DNA of 64,000 nt, taken from Pilatotrama ljubarskyi. Lineage: Eukaryota; Basidiomycota; Agaricomycetes; Polyporales; Polyporaceae. Numbering within the stretch: the stretch's first letter is position 1; each line of letters begins with the position of its first letter. Location: contig MU277703.1 of the NCBI GenBank assembly GCA_022385805.1, positions 1 to 64,000 of the forward strand, given 5' to 3'. Below the pieces are notes generated by a model that ran no database searches, was not told the origin of the DNA, and saw nothing but the letters and a program-made list of their open reading frames with translations. The position numbers and the translations under genes were made by a program. Below, piece by piece: positions 23,767 to 35,453 of this stretch.

Positions 23767-24576
23767 GTAGGGCTCTCTACCGCGCTCCTCTTGGGAAACC
23801 AATAGCAAACTATGAGGGGCCGCGGTCGAGCCAGTGGCGATAAAGGCGTGCCAGTAGGCCCTGGAGGTCGAGGTCTGATAGAGGCGAGGCCGGTGTGCTT
23901 GCGCCTGTGCCCGTTCTGTTGCTTTGCGAGACATCATTCGGGACTACGGAGCGTCAGACTTCTGTCATAGAGGCGTCCGTTTTGTATATATGTACGACTA
24001 GTGGCCCGGTCTGAGCACATCTTCCTATCGCTCGAACCGCTCGCGCGTCCGCCTGGCACTCCGTCCCGCCCCATCCGTGAACGTACTATCCTGATACGCC
24101 CCCTATGAAGGTTTACCACCACCACGTCTTTACCGCAGTAAGCTTCCCTTTCACTCCCGACGACCGGTGCTTACCCTTTATACTGCAGGTTAGACTTCGT
24201 GTCCCCAGGCTGACGGAAATAGCAGGCCGTTATCCTTATCTCGATGCGCGCCACAAAGTCAAAGTCCCCGGGCGCCAAGCGCTATGGCCCAGCTTATCAG
24301 CGCGTTCGGCTTATCGACGGACGGGCGCTTCTGCCCCGCACTGTGTCACTGAATTTATTTGCGCGCGGGTCTTGGCTCGAGCCCCGCACGCGAAGTTTTC
24401 CAGGCCCGCGTTTGACGGGGACGGTGGCTGATAGATAACCTCTCCGCAGGAATATATATCGAGGACGGGGCGGATAGCGCGCGCTCTAGAGTGCTTGCAG
24501 GTTGCTCTCACCCGCCTCGACGCCCGACTCTGTCCGCGCCGCGGAATTCAAGACTAGTATCGATACGTGAAGGACC
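23767..24576. other. Intergenic region
   Basis: 810 bp between SDR 3' end and NCS1 5' end. No gene seen apart from promoter elements at the right edge. Confidence 0.5.
24452..24459 (+). promoter_or_regulatory. TATA box
   Basis: The word aatatatatc lies about 120 bp upstream of the NCS1 permease ATG at 24577. Confidence 0.55.
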
Positions 24577-26752
24577 ATGTCGAGGACAACGTTGATGCAG
24601 AAGGCGTCCGCGCTCGCGCGTCCCGACGCGTGGGTCCTCGAGCCCGAGCCGTCGACGTTCGCGCCGAGCAGTAGGTGGTCGAACAAGGACATGGACCCCG
24701 TCCCGCCTAAGGGGGTGAGTGCTCTTCTCTTCCTGCTCTCGCCTCTGGGACCGCCAGGGTCGCACTCGCCGCCCCGTGCATCAAGGAGTCGAGATCGGAT
24801 GGCTGACTCTAGACTGGCTACAGAGGACATGGTCGACGTTCAACTACATCGCGTATTGGGTCTCGGACGCGACGAACGTCGCGGTGTGGGAGCTTGCCTC
24901 GAGCATGCTCGCCATCGGTCTCTCCTGGTACGTCCCCACCCGTCACCCTCGGCTCCCATCCTCCCCAGGCTAATCCTTTCCGCCCTCCCAGGCGCCAAGC
25001 GCTCCCCGCCATCGCGGTCGGGCACATCATCATCTCCGTCGTGATGGTCCTCAACGGCACGATCGGCGCGCGCCTGCACGTCGGCTTCCCCGTGCTCAAC
25101 CGCTCCTCGTTCGGGTTCTGGTTCAGCTACTTCTCCGTCGTCTCGCGCGTCGTGCTCTCCATGTTCTGGTTCGGCATCCAGACGTACACCGGCTCCGAGT
25201 GCGTGTACCAGATGCTCAAGGCCATCTGGCCGTCCATCGCGCATATGCATAACGGGCTCGCGCCGGGGGCGCACATCACGACTGTCGGAATGATGTGCTA
25301 CTTCCTGTACTGGCTCATCCAGGTACGCCGAGTCTCACCTCCGTGTCCACGAGAGTAGTCGCTCACTCGCGAGCTATATACAGTTCCCCTTGATGCTCAT
25401 CTCCCCGCAGAAGATCCGCTGGCTCTTCGTGGTCAAGGCGTTCGTCGTCCCGCCCGCGTGGCTCGCGATGCTCATCTGGGCGTTCGTCAAGGTGCCCTCG
25501 AACAAGGGCCTGTTCGAGCAGCACAGCAGCGTCTCAGGTAGCGCGATGTCGTATGCGTGGTTGAGCGCGCTGAACAGCGCGTTGGGCATCTACTCCACGC
25601 TTGCGGTGAACATCCCGGACTTTACTGTGAGTGGTTCCCTTCATCGCTGAGGGGAAACGGTGCTGATAGGCGACGCCCACTTGCAGCGTTATGCCAAGAA
25701 CGAGAGAGCGTGAGTGCTCTTGTGCCAGAGAATCTAGGACCGAATGCTGACGAGAGCGCTGCAGTCAATACGTCCAGCTTCTCATCATCCCCACCGCCTT
25801 CACGCTCGTCGGCTTCATCGGCATCGCCGTGACCTCCGCCGGCATCTCGCTCTACGGCTCCGTGCTCTGGGACCCCCTGCAGCTCATCGACCACTGGGAC
25901 AACCGCGCCGCCGCGTTCTTCGCGTCCTTCACGTTCGTGCTCGCCACGCTCGGCACGAACATCTCCGCGAACTCGCTCTCCGCCGCGAACGACATGACCG
26001 TGCTCTTCCCGCGCTACATCAACATTCGCCGTGGACAAGTGCTTTGTGCGATCCTGGGCGGGTGGGCGTTGTGTCCCTGGGAGATCCTCGCGAGCGCGCA
26101 GGGGTTCTTGTCGTTCATGAACGGGTACACGGTGTTCTTGGGGCCGTTTGCGGGCATCATGATCGCAGACGTGAGTACTACTTACTTCCCTTGTGCTAGT
26201 CAGGAGACACAGTGGCTGACCTGCCGTCATGCAGTACTGGATCGTGCACAAGTGCAAGGTCGACGTGCCCGCCATGTACAAGCCGCACGGTCGCTACCGG
26301 TACACATACGGCTTCGTGAGTCGCTCAGTCGTTCCTCCAATCTCGTGCGCCGTTCGCTCACGCGCTCGTGCCAGAACTGGCGCGCCGTCGCCGCGATCCT
26401 CGTCTCGGTCCCGCCGAACATGCCCGGGCTCATCTCGTCGATTAACCCGAAGATCGACGTCGGCGGCGCGATCAAGATCTTCGACTTTGCGTGGTTGTTC
26501 GGGGTATGTCCCTTACCTTCCTTCCTTCCTTCCCTGCCATGTCAGATGCTAACCGAGGCGATCCTTCGAATGCAGTTCTTCACGGCGTCCGTGATCTACA
26601 CCGTTCTGTCGCTCGCGTTCCCCGCGAAGGAGACGTTCATCCCCGAGGCGATCACGAGCGAGGACGCGGTGGTCGACGACGGGATGGGGAGCGAGCGCTC
26701 GTCGCAGATGGAGAAGAAGGGCGTCGAGGAGGAGATCAAAGTCGTCGTATGA
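24577..26752 (+). CDS. NCS1-family permease (nucleobase/allantoin/thiamine type)
   Basis: Plasma-membrane proton symporter of the nucleobase-cation-symport-1 family, expected to import uracil, uridine, allantoin, cytosine or a related compound. The first exon starts MSRTTLMQKASAL and has the usual soluble N-terminus (RWSNKDMDPVPP). About eight introns must be removed. Family signatures are visible: RTWSTFNYIAYWVSDA in the first membrane helix, the hydrophobic run of helix 3 around FGFWFSYFSVVSRVV, NIPDFTRYAKNERAQY (the conserved PDFTRY block), GTNISANSLSAANDMTVLFP and the late helices FLGPFAGIMIADYWIVHK. About 12 hydrophobic segments are expected over some 540 residues. The tail is acidic and ends EEEIKVVV (TGA 26750-26752). 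A CTTC repeat lies in the penultimate intron near 26515. Overall similarity is to the fungal Fur/Dal group; exact substrate is not predictable. Confidence 0.92.
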
Positions 26753-27265
26753 CCACCCCACGAAAGATGCACGAGGCAGATGGAAAGGAGCGATCTCGAG
26801 CGGTACGCTCCTGTGCTCGAATTTACGAAGCAGACGAAGAGGGGAGGAAACAACCCCCGGATGTAACGAGGGTGTCCTGTTAGTGTTTCAACGCAATGAG
26901 GACGACCGCACGCATAGAATTTTCTGTAGCATTAGCTGTACTCTTGGATCATAGGGTATTTGGGTCTGGAATTCATCGTAGTGATCGTTTGGTAGGGTAA
27001 ACCCGTTCAGTTTGTATGTAGCTCGACTTTGTTGTACTTTAGAGGACAATTCGATTTAGCGCCGGATGCTCTAGCTAGAGTAGTCTATGTTTATCACGAT
27101 ATCCTTCTCGCGCGCTGTCGTTCAACCTCCAACTTCCATCCAGTGCTTGTAAGCCATCAACATTCAATCTTTGTACTGTGTGCTATTATCTCGCTATGGA
27201 GACTTCGCCGCGCGAGGCAACCGGTGCTACAGCTACACTGCTTGAGCATGTATTCCTTAGGCCGT
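26753..27265. other. Convergent intergenic region
   Basis: 513 bp between two converging genes. No gene seen. The middle is AT-richer, as expected for 3' untranslated and termination sequence. Confidence 0.5.
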
Positions 27266-28355
27266 CTACAACAGACCTTCCGAAGCCTGCCACGCCTTGT
27301 AGTAGATCTCAAGGTGGTCGATCAAGCCAGCCTTGCGCGGACGCCATCCGAGGAGGGCACGCCCCAGGTACGGCCGGAGGATCGATGTGGTGCTCAGTGC
27401 AACCTCGAACGCTGCAACGCATCCATCCGTCAGCGCCCTGTGAAAACATCATCGGGAGGTACTCATCGCACTCACGGTTCGAAGGCGCGGTGTACTCGTA
27501 CGGGCCCTTCGCGCCCGACACCTCCACGAGCCTCTGCAAGAACGCGTCCGTGCTCTCGTTCACGTCGTTCGTCCCGTCGAAGATCTGTCCCCCCGCGATC
27601 GCCACCTTCTCCGCCGCCAATAGATACAGCTCCGCCAGGTCGTCGCAATGCACGAGCGCGAGCCTCCCTCCTGGCGTGCCCGGCCACACCACCTTCCCCT
27701 CGTGCGCCTTCCGGAAATAAGTGGCGAGGATCGAGCCGGAGCGGCCGTACAGCAGCGACGGGCGGATGACGATCCCGTTCAGGTGCGGGTTCTTCACGAC
27801 GCGCTGCTCCTGCGCGGGGCGCCACGCGACGAGCGGCGCTGGCTTGGTGAGCGCGCTCGTGTCGCTCGCGACGGTGGTGCGGTCGTCGCCGTGCACCCAC
27901 GTGCCGGAGGTGTAGATGTAGGTGAGCTTGGGGGCGTCCGGCGCGCGGTGCGCTTGCACGGCTTCCGTGGTCGCGGTGAGGAGCACATCGGAGAGCGTCT
28001 TGAGGTCGGTGCCCCCGACAGCGTCGATGACCGCGTCGACGGTCGCAACGAGGTGCAGATATACTTCAGTGTCTGTGGTGTCCGCTACTACGGGGATGAC
28101 TGTGGACTTTCGGTCAGAGAAACCTAGTTTAGAGAGAGAGGAGACGGAGGGGACACCGCTCACTCTCTTCAGCAGCGAGCTGCTTCGCCTTCGCGGCGGA
28201 ACGCGTCTGCCCGTATACGATGTGGCCGGCGCGGACAAAGGCCTGGGCGACTGGGAAGCCGATGAATCCGGTAGCACTGCGATGTGGCCATTAGTCGACC
28301 CTGCAGCCTCATCCGCTGCGTATCAGGTCCCTTACCCAAGGATGAGAACCTTCAT
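27266..28355 (-). CDS. NAD-dependent epimerase/dehydratase-like protein (atypical SDR)
   Basis: The start ATG 28353-28355 opens MKVLILG, and a first intron splits the Rossmann glycine motif GATGFIG (exon 2 continues GFPVAQAFVRAGH). A second intron ends before IPVVADTTD. Later blocks are VDAVIDAVGGTD, LTYIYTSGTWVHGDD, VIRPSLLYGRSGSI, LALVHCDDLAELYLLA and, in the last exon, TSILRPYLGRALLGWRPRK and LEIYYKAWQASEG. The stop is the TAG at 27266-27268. I see no YxxxK catalytic pair at the usual place (TSGTWVHG stands there), which points to the atypical SDR group where many members are regulators or unassigned reductases. It is cytosolic by appearance; substrate is unknown. The last junction, at about 27475, is phase 2. 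Confidence 0.85.
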
Positions 28356-28460
28356 GGCGAGCGAGCCTGCTAAAAATATGTACCCGTGGGTTGCGCGAGT
28401 GGTCGAGTGAGGTGGGAAGAGTAGACGTGCTGTCCTGACCCTTCGTCAAGCACCGCGCCC

Positions 28461-28470
28461 CCTTATATAC
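28461..28470 (-). promoter_or_regulatory. TATA box
   Basis: On the minus strand this reads gtatataagg, about 105 bp upstream of the epimerase-like gene start at 28355. Confidence 0.55.
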
Positions 28471-29100
28471 GCCTGTGAGGCACCCATCCCAGGCCCGACG
28501 GACATAGCACTGAATGGAGAGGACGCCCGTCGTCTCACCAGCGAACCTCGGGGATCATACCAAGTTCGGAAGTGTAGAAGCGGTGTTCGCACGTTAGCCT
28601 GGGCCCTAGTACTGGACCCACAACGCGCAACCATCGAATAGTTCGAACGGTGTGCGGGGACCTATTGAACGCCTGATACTCGGAGGGCTGGGTGGGTCAA
28701 GGAGTGGGTCGAAGTGCGATACTATCCTAACGCGGAAGGAATCCCTTGGAGCGCCCGTATCGGAGAGCCGTGCGGGTCAGCATGTAAATCACCGACTCAG
28801 GCGCTGTGCATATGTATACCAGCATTATATCGGCATGGTATCCGAACACAGCGGAGGAGCTGTGTAGCTTCCACCCGGGACCTCAACGTTCAACAGTCAG
28901 CCGATTCACTCGAGCTCATGCGGGGAACTCGGGCGTAGGAGAGCTCTGACGGTCGTACAGAGTTCTGCAACCATGGCGCATGTGGACCACTCAGGTTCAG
29001 CACTCAGCTGTCCGCAGCAAAGACAAATAACGAGTGATAATGTACCCTGCGCGGACGATTAACCGAGGCGAATTCTCGGACAGTAACCGCACTCACCTTT
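28471..29100. other. Intergenic region
   Basis: 630 bp between the epimerase promoter and the 3' end of MYND paralogue 2. No gene or RNA seen. Confidence 0.45.
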
Positions 29101-30654
29101 TCACGCCGGCTCACCCATGCCAAAATGTTGCATCATGCCCGGCAGCTCACCCTCCATCCCCGCCTCCTTCATCTTCTCGACCAGGGCTTCCAGCATCCCG
29201 TTCTCCCTCAGCAACCCGAACGTATGTGTTCCCATCGTCTCGCCCATCGCCATCAACGAATGTATCATGTCCGCGCGCTCCTTCCCGAAGTGGTTCTCCA
29301 TATATGCTCCGGCCCCGCGCTCGACGTCGTCGTCGTAATGCGCACGCATCACCGTGTGGTCGAAGCGCGCGCCCAGCGGTGCGGCCGGCGGGTGGCCGTT
29401 CCCGAACTCTCCGGCGAGCGCGCGGTCGGCGGCGTCGGGCGGGATTCCGGGCCAGGAGGGCACGAATGCTACGTAGATCGAATGGAGGAAGGAGAAGGCG
29501 TGCCAATCGCGCTTGTAGGCATCGCCGTCGCCGATGCGGAATTGCATGTGCAGGAGGACATAATCGCCTGGCTTGAGGGTGACAATGCCGCGAGCGGCGT
29601 CATGCACTTCAGCAGGGGGCGGCACGCCCTCCTTCATCTAAAGCCACGTCAGGACTGCGTTTTCCAGTGGGCATTGGATCTAGGCAATAACCTACATCGG
29701 TCCCGTTGAAGTTCATGATGAGCACGCGCGGACTGTCGGTCCAGGGGTCTTCTGCTACTCCTATTGCGGCAAACGTACGGCTGTGTGTGCCCGGCTCTGC
29801 TAGCGTGTCCGTATGCCATTGCAGTGGTACGCACCCCGCCGACTCGAAGGTCGCGATCTTGTCCGCCTCCGTCTTGCCCTGCATGACTTGCTCCACCTTG
29901 TGCGAGAGACAGACGACCTGAGTACGCGCGCCGTACACGGTCATCGGCCGCCCATCCTTGCGCCGGTTCTGCACCAAGACGGCGACGCCGAGGAGATTGG
30001 CGAGGAAAGCCTTGTGTTTCTTGACGTTCTTGAGGTCCTCGCCCACGGCCAACTGCCGCTTCTCAATGGCGCTCGGTTCCTCATCAAGCCGCATCTCGTC
30101 AGTCAGGCGCTGCAAGCTGCGAGATCCGTCAGCGGTCGCAGCTTGTCTTCCTGCTCACACCCCCCCCCCCGGCCTGTATATCCGTATACGTACTAGCCAT
30201 CGATTTGTCCGGCATTGCTTACCCAGCAGCCCATGCCTTCGATATGGTCGTGCGCGAAGATGGGCTCCCTGGAATACTTCCTCCCATCGAGCGGTTGTGT
30301 CATGAAGGCCGTCGTGAAAGGCGGGTGGACGAACTCTGCACATTCTCGCTTGTGAGATGCCTTGTAGTGCGCGTCTTGACACTTGACGTTGCAGTAGCGC
30401 ACGGATCTGTTTTGCATAAAAGGTCAAACGCCGTATGCAAGGTAAATTCCGACGAGAGAACGGCGTACGGACTTGCAGAGCGAACATCTCGGAAGAGGAT
30501 CTGGGCTCTTATTGGCGCAAAACGAGCAGAGTCTCTCCGTCATTCGCCCGTACTCTTCGACATCGAGTGCGTGGCGTTCGAGGTTTTCAAAGCCGCGATC
30601 GAGTCGCATCCTGGCGACACTCGGTATGCCATCGTTGGACCGGAATTGAGACAT
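29101..30654 (-). CDS. MYND zinc-finger protein, paralogue 2
   Basis: Paralogue of the gene at 20658-22253, same strand, with matching domain order and a matching intron inside the finger. The start ATG 30652-30654 gives MSQFRSNDGIPS. The MYND finger is CSFCANKS, CSLCKSVRYC, CQDAHYKASHKREC. Shared blocks follow: CWVSNAGQID, LLGVAVLVQNRRKD, GVAEDPWTDSPRV, GDYVLLHMQFRIGDGDAYK and FDHTVMRAHYDDDVERGAGA. It differs from paralogue 1 by a longer middle (CVPLQWHTDTLAEPG region) and a Met/Gly-rich C-terminus (MQHFGMGEPA). One intron near 30160 carries a homopolymer run of 11 C on the plus strand. Function is inferred to be protein interaction only. The two copies bound an 8 kb block. Confidence 0.88.
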
Positions 30655-32584
30655 GGCTAAGGTGCCAGCAATCCGAGGATCGAAGGGGGGGGGGGGGCAA
30701 GGGCAAACCGAGAAGGGCTAGTTTTGCGAGCATTCACTGTATATATACGGGCCCAGAGGGTCTATCTCTGTCGATGACACGACGATAACGTAGAATCTCG
30801 TCCTAGACCGAAGTCGCAAGTGAGCTTCCGCAAAGGGAGCCGAGGACGCATTACCTTCCCCGCAAGGGGGAATTGCACTGCCGTAGAAGGCAGCCACGTG
30901 CCGACACGACGAGGGTCGCCCAGAGTTGGAACTTGGATCGCTCATCTGTCGCGAGAACCCACCGACTTCTGAGAAAAGCGAGGAGACGCCACGTCGTCGA
31001 GCGTTCTGTGAAGAAGGTGCCACATCCTCAGGAAATTTGACGCGAAGCCTGGCAGCACCGTCCGCGAGCGACCGCCATTCACTAGCACTGTTGAGCGAAC
31101 GGAGACTAGGCTTGAACAACGCCGGTATGAAAAGTAGCACCTAGTGGTTCAGGAACTGGTCAACATGGCGGTGTCGGCGCAGGGGACAGCTTCCACGTAT
31201 ACATGCCAGATATAGCGCGCCAAGCCATCCCAAGATCAGCCTCCTGATTCGTGTTGAAGTCAGTGTGATGGGCCACAAAGCCACAATGAACGGGGAAGAG
31301 CCGTTACGGTTAGTACGAGGGTCATTGGAGGGCCGTCGAGGGTACGCCGGGTCTGGCCCGGAGTCACTAGTAGGCCTAGCCATAGCGTGGTGATCAATCG
31401 ACCGCCCGAGGTCACACGTAGAGTCTGCAGCGCGAATGGTGGTTGGCAACAAGAGTCGGGCATGCCAGTGCTGGCAGCTGCGCACAGAGCGTTGCTCCGG
31501 GCCGCGCCGCTGTGCGAGATTCAAAGGTGCCGGGGATAAGCGTCCGGAAATGTAACAACGCATGCGTTACGTGCTGCACGTGCGTGTGACTGCCGTGTCC
31601 TTCCAGCTGCTCGGAGGCCCCGAGCTCGAGCCCGAGCCCGAGCCCGATCGCAGAATGCCGTCTCCGCAGACTCTCGCGATCGGATCCTGTGTCCTGGCCT
31701 TCTCGCTCAAGGACATACGTACAGTATGCGGCCGGGGTCCAGGCGGAACGGCATGAGCGGCTGGTCCTCGTGACACCAGCGGCAGTGCTTGCACCGCCTC
31801 CCTGAGGACACTGAATGATGTAGTACGGTTGCCAGTGCTATATCCACCGACAATAGCTATAATACTGCAACGTTTGCGCCTTCTCATAAGCCATTGTCAA
31901 CAGCACGTGCAGTTGATGAACCAGCTTAACCATCTACATAGCCAGCCCGCGAAAGAAGCCTACTGCTAGCCGGTCCGAGCCAGGCTCATCAAATGGAAGT
32001 ACCCTGGCGGTACGGTCGACAGTCCGCGCAGCATTGTGTCTCGGTGACGCTAATTGCTACAGGTACCTTCGCTCCGTTTTCAGTCTCATCAACTCTCCGG
32101 TCGTCTTCGGCTTACCTGAGATATCACAGATTCAGCAGCATTCGAGTACATCCTCCCCTCCTGCGCTCTCCTGGCATGGTGCAGCTTAGCGGATGTACGA
32201 AGAGGGCGTCCGATAATCTCGTTCACTCTATGCAGACGACATACAGTAGCTGCTTCTGGCGCAGCCGCGATGTGGTGTCGATACCGGAGACAACTCAGGC
32301 ACCGCCTGCTCGTCCACAATTTCAGATTTCTGCTCGCGACACCTCTGAAACGAGCCACCCCGGGCTACTCGATGATATCCGAGCTGCCCACCGCCGTCTG
32401 CTGAATCAGTGATCCTCGAAACGCCGGGCGTACAAAACCAACGGCCGCGGGCAGCGGCATCGCCCACCTCACAAACGCTCCTTCCCGCTCGCACACGTCG
32501 TCGTAGCCTGACACTGGCAGGTACAGCGTAGTCGGACGCCCACTCTTCTACGCGATCTCTGCCAGCAGCGAGGACGCGACAACG
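30655..32584. other. Intergenic region with homopolymer run
   Basis: 1.9 kb with no supported gene. It holds a run of 13 G at 30685-30697, a TATA-type promoter of MYND paralogue 2, and a 6 bp repeat (gagccc) at about 31625-31645. Open frames at 30718-31140 (minus) and 31993-32412 (plus) show no recognisable feature. Confidence 0.5.
30740..30748 (-). promoter_or_regulatory. TATA box
   Basis: Minus strand reads gtatatata, 86 bp upstream of the start of MYND paralogue 2. Confidence 0.55.
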
Positions 32585-33782
32585 ATGCCTGACTCTGTCA
32601 CCGAGGGGAACCTGATCGTCTACGCTGCGGACGATGCAGACCTCGACTCCTTCGCGTATACGGGCGAATGGCTGCACCACACGGACGCAGACAAGGAATT
32701 TGACGACCCGCTCGACAGCACCGTCTCTGTCCCGCGGCTGCCCGGCGCCTCTGTCACTATGAACTTCACAGGCGAGTCTCCTTCGGCCTTCATGCTTCCA
32801 ATTGACTCTAAAAGCACCCACCAGGAGTCGCCGTAGTCGCGGTCGCGGGCATTCCGCTCAATATCAACGCCTCCACCGCGCGTTTCAGCCCACCGAATCT
32901 CACCGTCACCCTCGACAACAACACGCCGACGAAGGCGTCCGTGCCGCTCTCCACGGACTTACCCTTCTTCCGTGCAGGGCCGCTCAACGCGGACCTCCCG
33001 CACACGCTCACGATCACCCTCGACGCGCAGACGGATGACTTCCCGTTCGCGCTCGACGGCGTCGCGTACGCGGCGTTCCGCAACCAGACGAAGCCGCCCT
33101 CGCAGGACGTCCTCCCCTCGGGTGGCGGCCTCGCGCAGGGCCTGCTGCCGACGGTCGCGCAGCAGGGAGCCAAACAGGATGCGGTCCCCGTGGGCCCGAT
33201 CGTGGGTGGTGTAATTGGCGGGACGGCGCTGCTCGTCCTGGTTTCGCTCCTCGTGTGGTATCTGTTCATCCGTCCGAGGAGGCGGGGCGGACGGGCGTTC
33301 TTCTACGCGCCTGCGAAGATCAGCGACATGCTCTCCGGCGAGACTGGTGAGTGCGATTTCAACAGTACGCGTTTCCGCGACGCCGACCAGATTTACCTAC
33401 AGCAGACTCTAAACCGGAGCCGTACCCTCTCACTTTGCCAACCAGCGCCACGCCGACGATGTCCCAATACTCGAGCCACGCTGCCCCGCGCCAACCGACC
33501 GTCCCCCACGCGCCCAGCGAGGTTTCGTCAGGCTACGGCGCACCCGAATCCGTCAGCGGCTACGGCTATGGCGTCGGTATGGCGTCTACTCCCCCAGGTG
33601 TCGGCGGAGCGGCAGAGAGCGCCGCCGCGCACAAGAGAAAGGCGGAGATGGCGGGGATGCTGTCTGTGCCTGCGCCGACGACGTATCATGCGGATTCCGG
33701 GATCCGCTTCGGGGAGACGGGGGCAGGGCCGTCGGCGACGCCGGAGTTGGCTGAAGTCCCGCCGTCGTATAGCGAGAAGTGA
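32585..33782 (+). CDS. Single-pass membrane protein with PPxY tail, copy 1
   Basis: Basidiomycete-type membrane protein: extracellular beta-rich domain, one membrane helix, Ser/Pro/Gly-rich cytoplasmic tail. The start is MPDSVTEGNLIVYAADDADL. The first intron (32772-32824) has a GC donor (ggcgag) instead of GT; splicing it joins NFTG to VAVVAVAGIP in frame. Exon 2 holds the rest of the ectodomain and the helix GPIVGGVIGGTALLVLVSLL, with the basic stop-transfer RPRRRGGR. The second intron joins SGET to DSKPEPYP. The tail ends TTYHADSGIRF...AEVPPSYSEK; PPSY is a PPxY motif of the type bound by WW domains of Rsp5-like ubiquitin ligases. No classical signal peptide is visible, as in many members of this group. 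It is the only complete copy in the tandem array here; function is unknown. Confidence 0.82.
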
Positions 33783-34554
33783 TGCCCTCGAGCTCGAGGC
33801 ACGTTTTTGTTGTTGGATGGTTGGAGGTGGGGCACTTCGGGGACGTCGGTGATGTCCACAACTCCTTGATAATGCCAGTGGTCCCAGCTCGTGCGTAGAT
33901 ACTGGCTGGCGTTGAGTGATATCCTTCTTAGTCGATCGAGTACCTACTGTGTAGTTTAGCTTCCTGTGTACCTAACCAGCCGCTTCCTGATGCCATAGCT
34001 CGTGAGCGTCGTACTCAAGTATCATGAGAGGTGTCCGGGCGCTTGATGCTCCGTTGTGGTCCGGAGCCCATTACAGCCCTGCTGGGACACTCACGATCGA
34101 CCACATCCTGGTGATGCTTGGCCGGTCGAATTCGTAAGAGCTCAGCGCCGGAGCGAGACGCAATTCTCCGCTGTAGCTTTGCAGAAGAGTCTCCCTAGTG
34201 CAGAGGTGAGCCATAGCCGCCTCTGAGGACTTGATCGCAAGCCATGTACTACTTGCCGCAGGGTCAGAGGGTCAAATTCTGGCACGAAACAATTCAAACA
34301 GCCTCTCCGAATTAATGTCTGTCCGCTACCTCGATGCCCGAACCTGAAGGGCATCGGTGGGACGCCCAAATACGGGGCTCACGGCGTACGACTGACATGC
34401 ATTGCTCGACCCTTGGTGTGTCATTCCCCTCATTCCCCTCATTCCCCTCATTCCGCGCCTTCCCCTTCTTATTGGCCTCTCTTCGCAGACTGCAATCGAC
34501 GGTGTCCTTCTTTCTTTTGCATAGCTGCGCATTGTGTATCCTTGGTTCCGAGAC
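33783..34554. other. Intergenic region with 9-bp tandem repeat
   Basis: 770 bp between two members of the membrane-protein array. A short perfect repeat of cattcccct, about four copies, lies at 34427-34460. No gene seen. Confidence 0.5.
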
Positions 34555-35236
34555 ATGCCTGACTCGCTCTCGGAGGACGGCACCTTCCTCTTTGCCGCAG
34601 ATGACGCCGACTTCATCTCGATACAGTACACCAGCGTGTGGACCCACAGCGCTGGGAAGTTCATCGGAGCGTACAGCGACACGGGTTCTATCGGTGCACC
34701 GGGCGCGACGGCCTCGATGCTATTCTCTGGTAAGACCCTTCTTTGAGGATACCGTCCACGTTCGCTCACATGCAGTCTGCGGAGTGGCCGCATACGCTGC
34801 GATTCCCAAATCCCTCGCTAACCTCTCCGACCCAGACTCGCTCCCGATACCGAACGTGACCGTCCGCCTGGACGAAAACGAGCCCACGCAGGTCTCCATC
34901 CCCTTCGCCACGAACACCCCGTCCGCGTCGTATGCGAGTTCTTTAGCTGGCGGAATCGTCTCCGGTGCACTCGCGTCTGGCGCGAGTGCATACGACCGCG
35001 CGGCCTCGCTACCATCCGGCTCCTCGGTAGCCTCGAACTCCCCCTACGGCTCGCGGCCGAGGCCCAAGGCAGACGGAGCCCGCGTCCTCTCGGTCCCTCG
35101 GCGGACTACGTATCACGCGGACTCCGGTGTACGGTTCAGCCCTTCTACCAGCGCAAACGTGGACGACGCGCCAACTCGAACTCTGGATGGCGCACAGGAC
35201 TTGGCCGACGTTCCTCCATCGTACAGCGCCAAATGA
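34555..35236 (+). pseudogene. Membrane-protein paralogue lacking its membrane helix, copy 2
   Basis: Tandem paralogue of the gene at 32585. The N-terminus matches (MPDSLSEDGTFLFAADDADF against MPDSVTEGNLIVYAADDADL). A GT-AG intron joins MLFS to VCGVAAYAAIP. The ectodomain then proceeds to NVTVRLDENEPTQVSIPFAT, equivalent to NLTVTLDNNTPTKASVPL in copy 1. At this point copy 1 goes on through the rest of the ectodomain and the helix, but copy 2 jumps directly to a tail-type sequence (SASYASSLAGGIVSG onward), so more than 100 residues including the whole membrane segment are missing. The tail is conserved to the end (RTTYHADSGVRF...ADVPPSYSAK), including PPSY. The frame is open throughout, so a soluble protein could still be made; I class it as a probable decaying copy. 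Confidence 0.6.
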
Positions 35237-35453
35237 GACCGTGCGAGAGATCTGTGGCAGGGACGTGCCAATCGCGCATGGCGAACGTGCGTGGAGACTT
35301 GACTCGGACCTTAGCTTGTTTGTCCGGACGTTGCAAGACGGACCCTCACTGTACACCCACGGCCATCGCGCGAGATATAGTTGTATTGTGTATGTATAGT
35401 ACACCGACGGTACCGCCGCTGTCCAGTGCATCCACCACGTCGACGTCATAAAG

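Noticed and set aside
28471..29100. Possible 5S rRNA or tRNA in the gap
   Set aside because: I looked for the conserved internal boxes and stem complementarity and did not find a convincing set.
20658..30654. SDR, permease, epimerase-like and MYND genes as a biosynthetic or catabolic cluster
   Set aside because: No core biosynthetic enzyme or cluster transcription factor is present, and the genes are ordinary, differently oriented families.
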